DNA of 64,000 nucleotides from Sporosarcina ureae (GTDB lineage Bacteria > Bacillota > Bacilli > Bacillales_A > Planococcaceae). Positions 63,349 through 64,000 of the stretch are shown here, in pieces. The translations under genes and the position numbers were made by a program. Where the stretch lies: the NCBI RefSeq assembly GCF_002082015.1, contig NZ_CP015109.1:2447001-2511000 (forward strand). The letters are read 5' to 3'. The stretch's first letter is position 1. The number at the start of each line of letters is the position of its first letter. Below the pieces are notes generated by a model. It made no database searches. It was not told the DNA's origin and saw only the letters and a program-made list of their open reading frames with translations.

Positions 63349-64000
63349 GTGGAAAAAATTATTATTAACGGCGGACGGACTTTACAAGGGAACGTACGTG
63401 TAGAAGGTGCGAAGAACGCGGTATTACCGATCTTGGCTGCTGCTTTATTAGCATCTGAAGGAGTGAATGTCATTCGTGATGTTCCCAATCTCTCAGATGT
63501 ACGGACGATTAATGAAGTGCTTAAAAGTTTAAACGCAAAAATCACGCATGATCCAGAAAAAGGGGAAGTCATCGTAGATTCACGTGGAAGACTAGCTGAT
63601 GAAGCACAATTTGAATTTGTACGTAAAATGCGCGCATCCATTTTAGTAATGGGACCGTTACTGGCGCGTAACGGATTCGCACGTATTGCATTGCCAGGCG
63701 GCTGTGCAATCGGTTCAAGACCCATTGACCAACATTTGAAAGGCTTCGAAGCAATGGGAGCAGAAATTTCATTTGGACATGGTCATGTTGAAGCAAAAGT
63801 AGACGGACGATTAAAAGGCGCGAAGATCTACTTGGATTTCCCAAGCGTAGGTGCAACAGAAAATATTATGACGGCTGCTGCTCTCGCGGAAGGTACAACG
63901 ATCATCGAGAACGCTGCCAAAGAACCTGAAATTGTCGACTTGTCGAATTTCATCAATGAAATGGGCGGTAAAGTCGTAGGTGCAGGTACGGATACTATTC
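63349..64000 (+). CDS. murAA: UDP-N-acetylglucosamine 1-carboxyvinyltransferase, paralogue 1 (partial)
   Basis: N-terminal 217 codons of a MurA enzyme, cut by the window end. [13 protein letters not shown] contains the catalytic Lys/Asn, [15 protein letters not shown] the PEP-binding Cys, and [16 protein letters not shown] follows. The start is GTG 63349 with GGAGGGG (63336-63342) upstream. The position after the atp operon and ywzB is that of the main MurA of Bacillaceae. It is clearly distinct from the paralogue at 37473. Confidence 0.95.
   Translation, partial: MEKIIINGGRTLQGNVRVEGAKNAVLPILAAALLASEGVNVIRDVPNLSDVRTINEVLKSLNAKITHDPEKGEVIVDSRGRLADEAQFEFVRKMRASILVMGPLLARNGFARIALPGGCAIGSRPIDQHLKGFEAMGAEISFGHGHVEAKVDGRLKGAKIYLDFPSVGATENIMTAAALAEGTTIIENAAKEPEIVDLSNFINEMGGKVVGAGTDTI

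Overview
The window is a chromosomal segment of a low-to-mid GC, endospore-forming Bacillota. Spo0F, SpoIIR, the delta subunit of RNA polymerase, two MurA paralogues and gene orders shared with Bacillus subtilis (ywfO-ywgA-ywhB-ywhD-pbpG-ywiB-argS; rpoE-pyrG-ywjG-spo0F-fba-tal-murA2-glpX-rho-rpmE-tdk-prfA-prmC-spoIIR-ywlC-mntP-ywlE-rpiB-ywlG-glyA-upp-mnaA-atpIBEFHAGDC) point to the Bacillaceae/Planococcaceae. Sporosarcina or a close relative is my best guess from overall protein character; this is an inference, not a database result. No rRNA, tRNA, transposase, prophage or CRISPR-Cas genes are visible.

Layout. 0.5-8.1 kb: conserved housekeeping genes and a class A penicillin-binding protein. 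8.3-17.7 kb: a cobalamin riboswitch followed by an 11-gene corrinoid uptake, remodelling and nucleotide-loop assembly operon ending in an adenosyltransferase. 18.1-30.8 kb: a catabolic block with an iron alcohol dehydrogenase, then fadF, thiolase, 3-hydroxyacyl-CoA dehydrogenase, two acyl-CoA dehydrogenases, a TetR regulator and the adenosylcobalamin-dependent fused mutase IcmF. Candidate CcpA cre sites and two FadR-like operators sit at its promoters. 31.3-49.0 kb: the conserved rpoE-to-ywlE block, with a chemoreceptor gene inserted after ywlE. 49.4-62.5 kb: rpiB, ywlG, glyA, upp, mnaA and the complete F1Fo ATP synthase operon. 62.5-64 kb: a DUF1146 gene and the start of a second murA, cut by the window end.

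How the genes work together. The B12 operon salvages corrinoids (BtuFCD), strips the wrong lower ligand side chain (CbiZ), rebuilds the nucleotide loop (CbiB, CobD, CobU, CobS, CobC) and adenosylates the product (PduO). IcmF, 10 kb downstream, uses that coenzyme. The acyl-CoA genes between them provide beta-oxidation and electron transfer to the membrane, under apparent fatty-acid and catabolite control.

Most unusual points. (1) Four intergenic arrays built from about 90 GAGCG-cored units with a 21-nt period, each lying just to the right of an intrinsic terminator. (2) Two glutamine amidotransferases that appear to lack glutaminase function: CTP synthase has Ser instead of the nucleophilic Cys and other altered signature residues, and cobyric acid synthase lacks its whole glutaminase domain. 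(3) Two families of dispersed imperfect palindromes, about ten copies in all. (4) Several RNA switches or hairpins, including ones that cover the ribosome binding sites of spoIIR and mntP.
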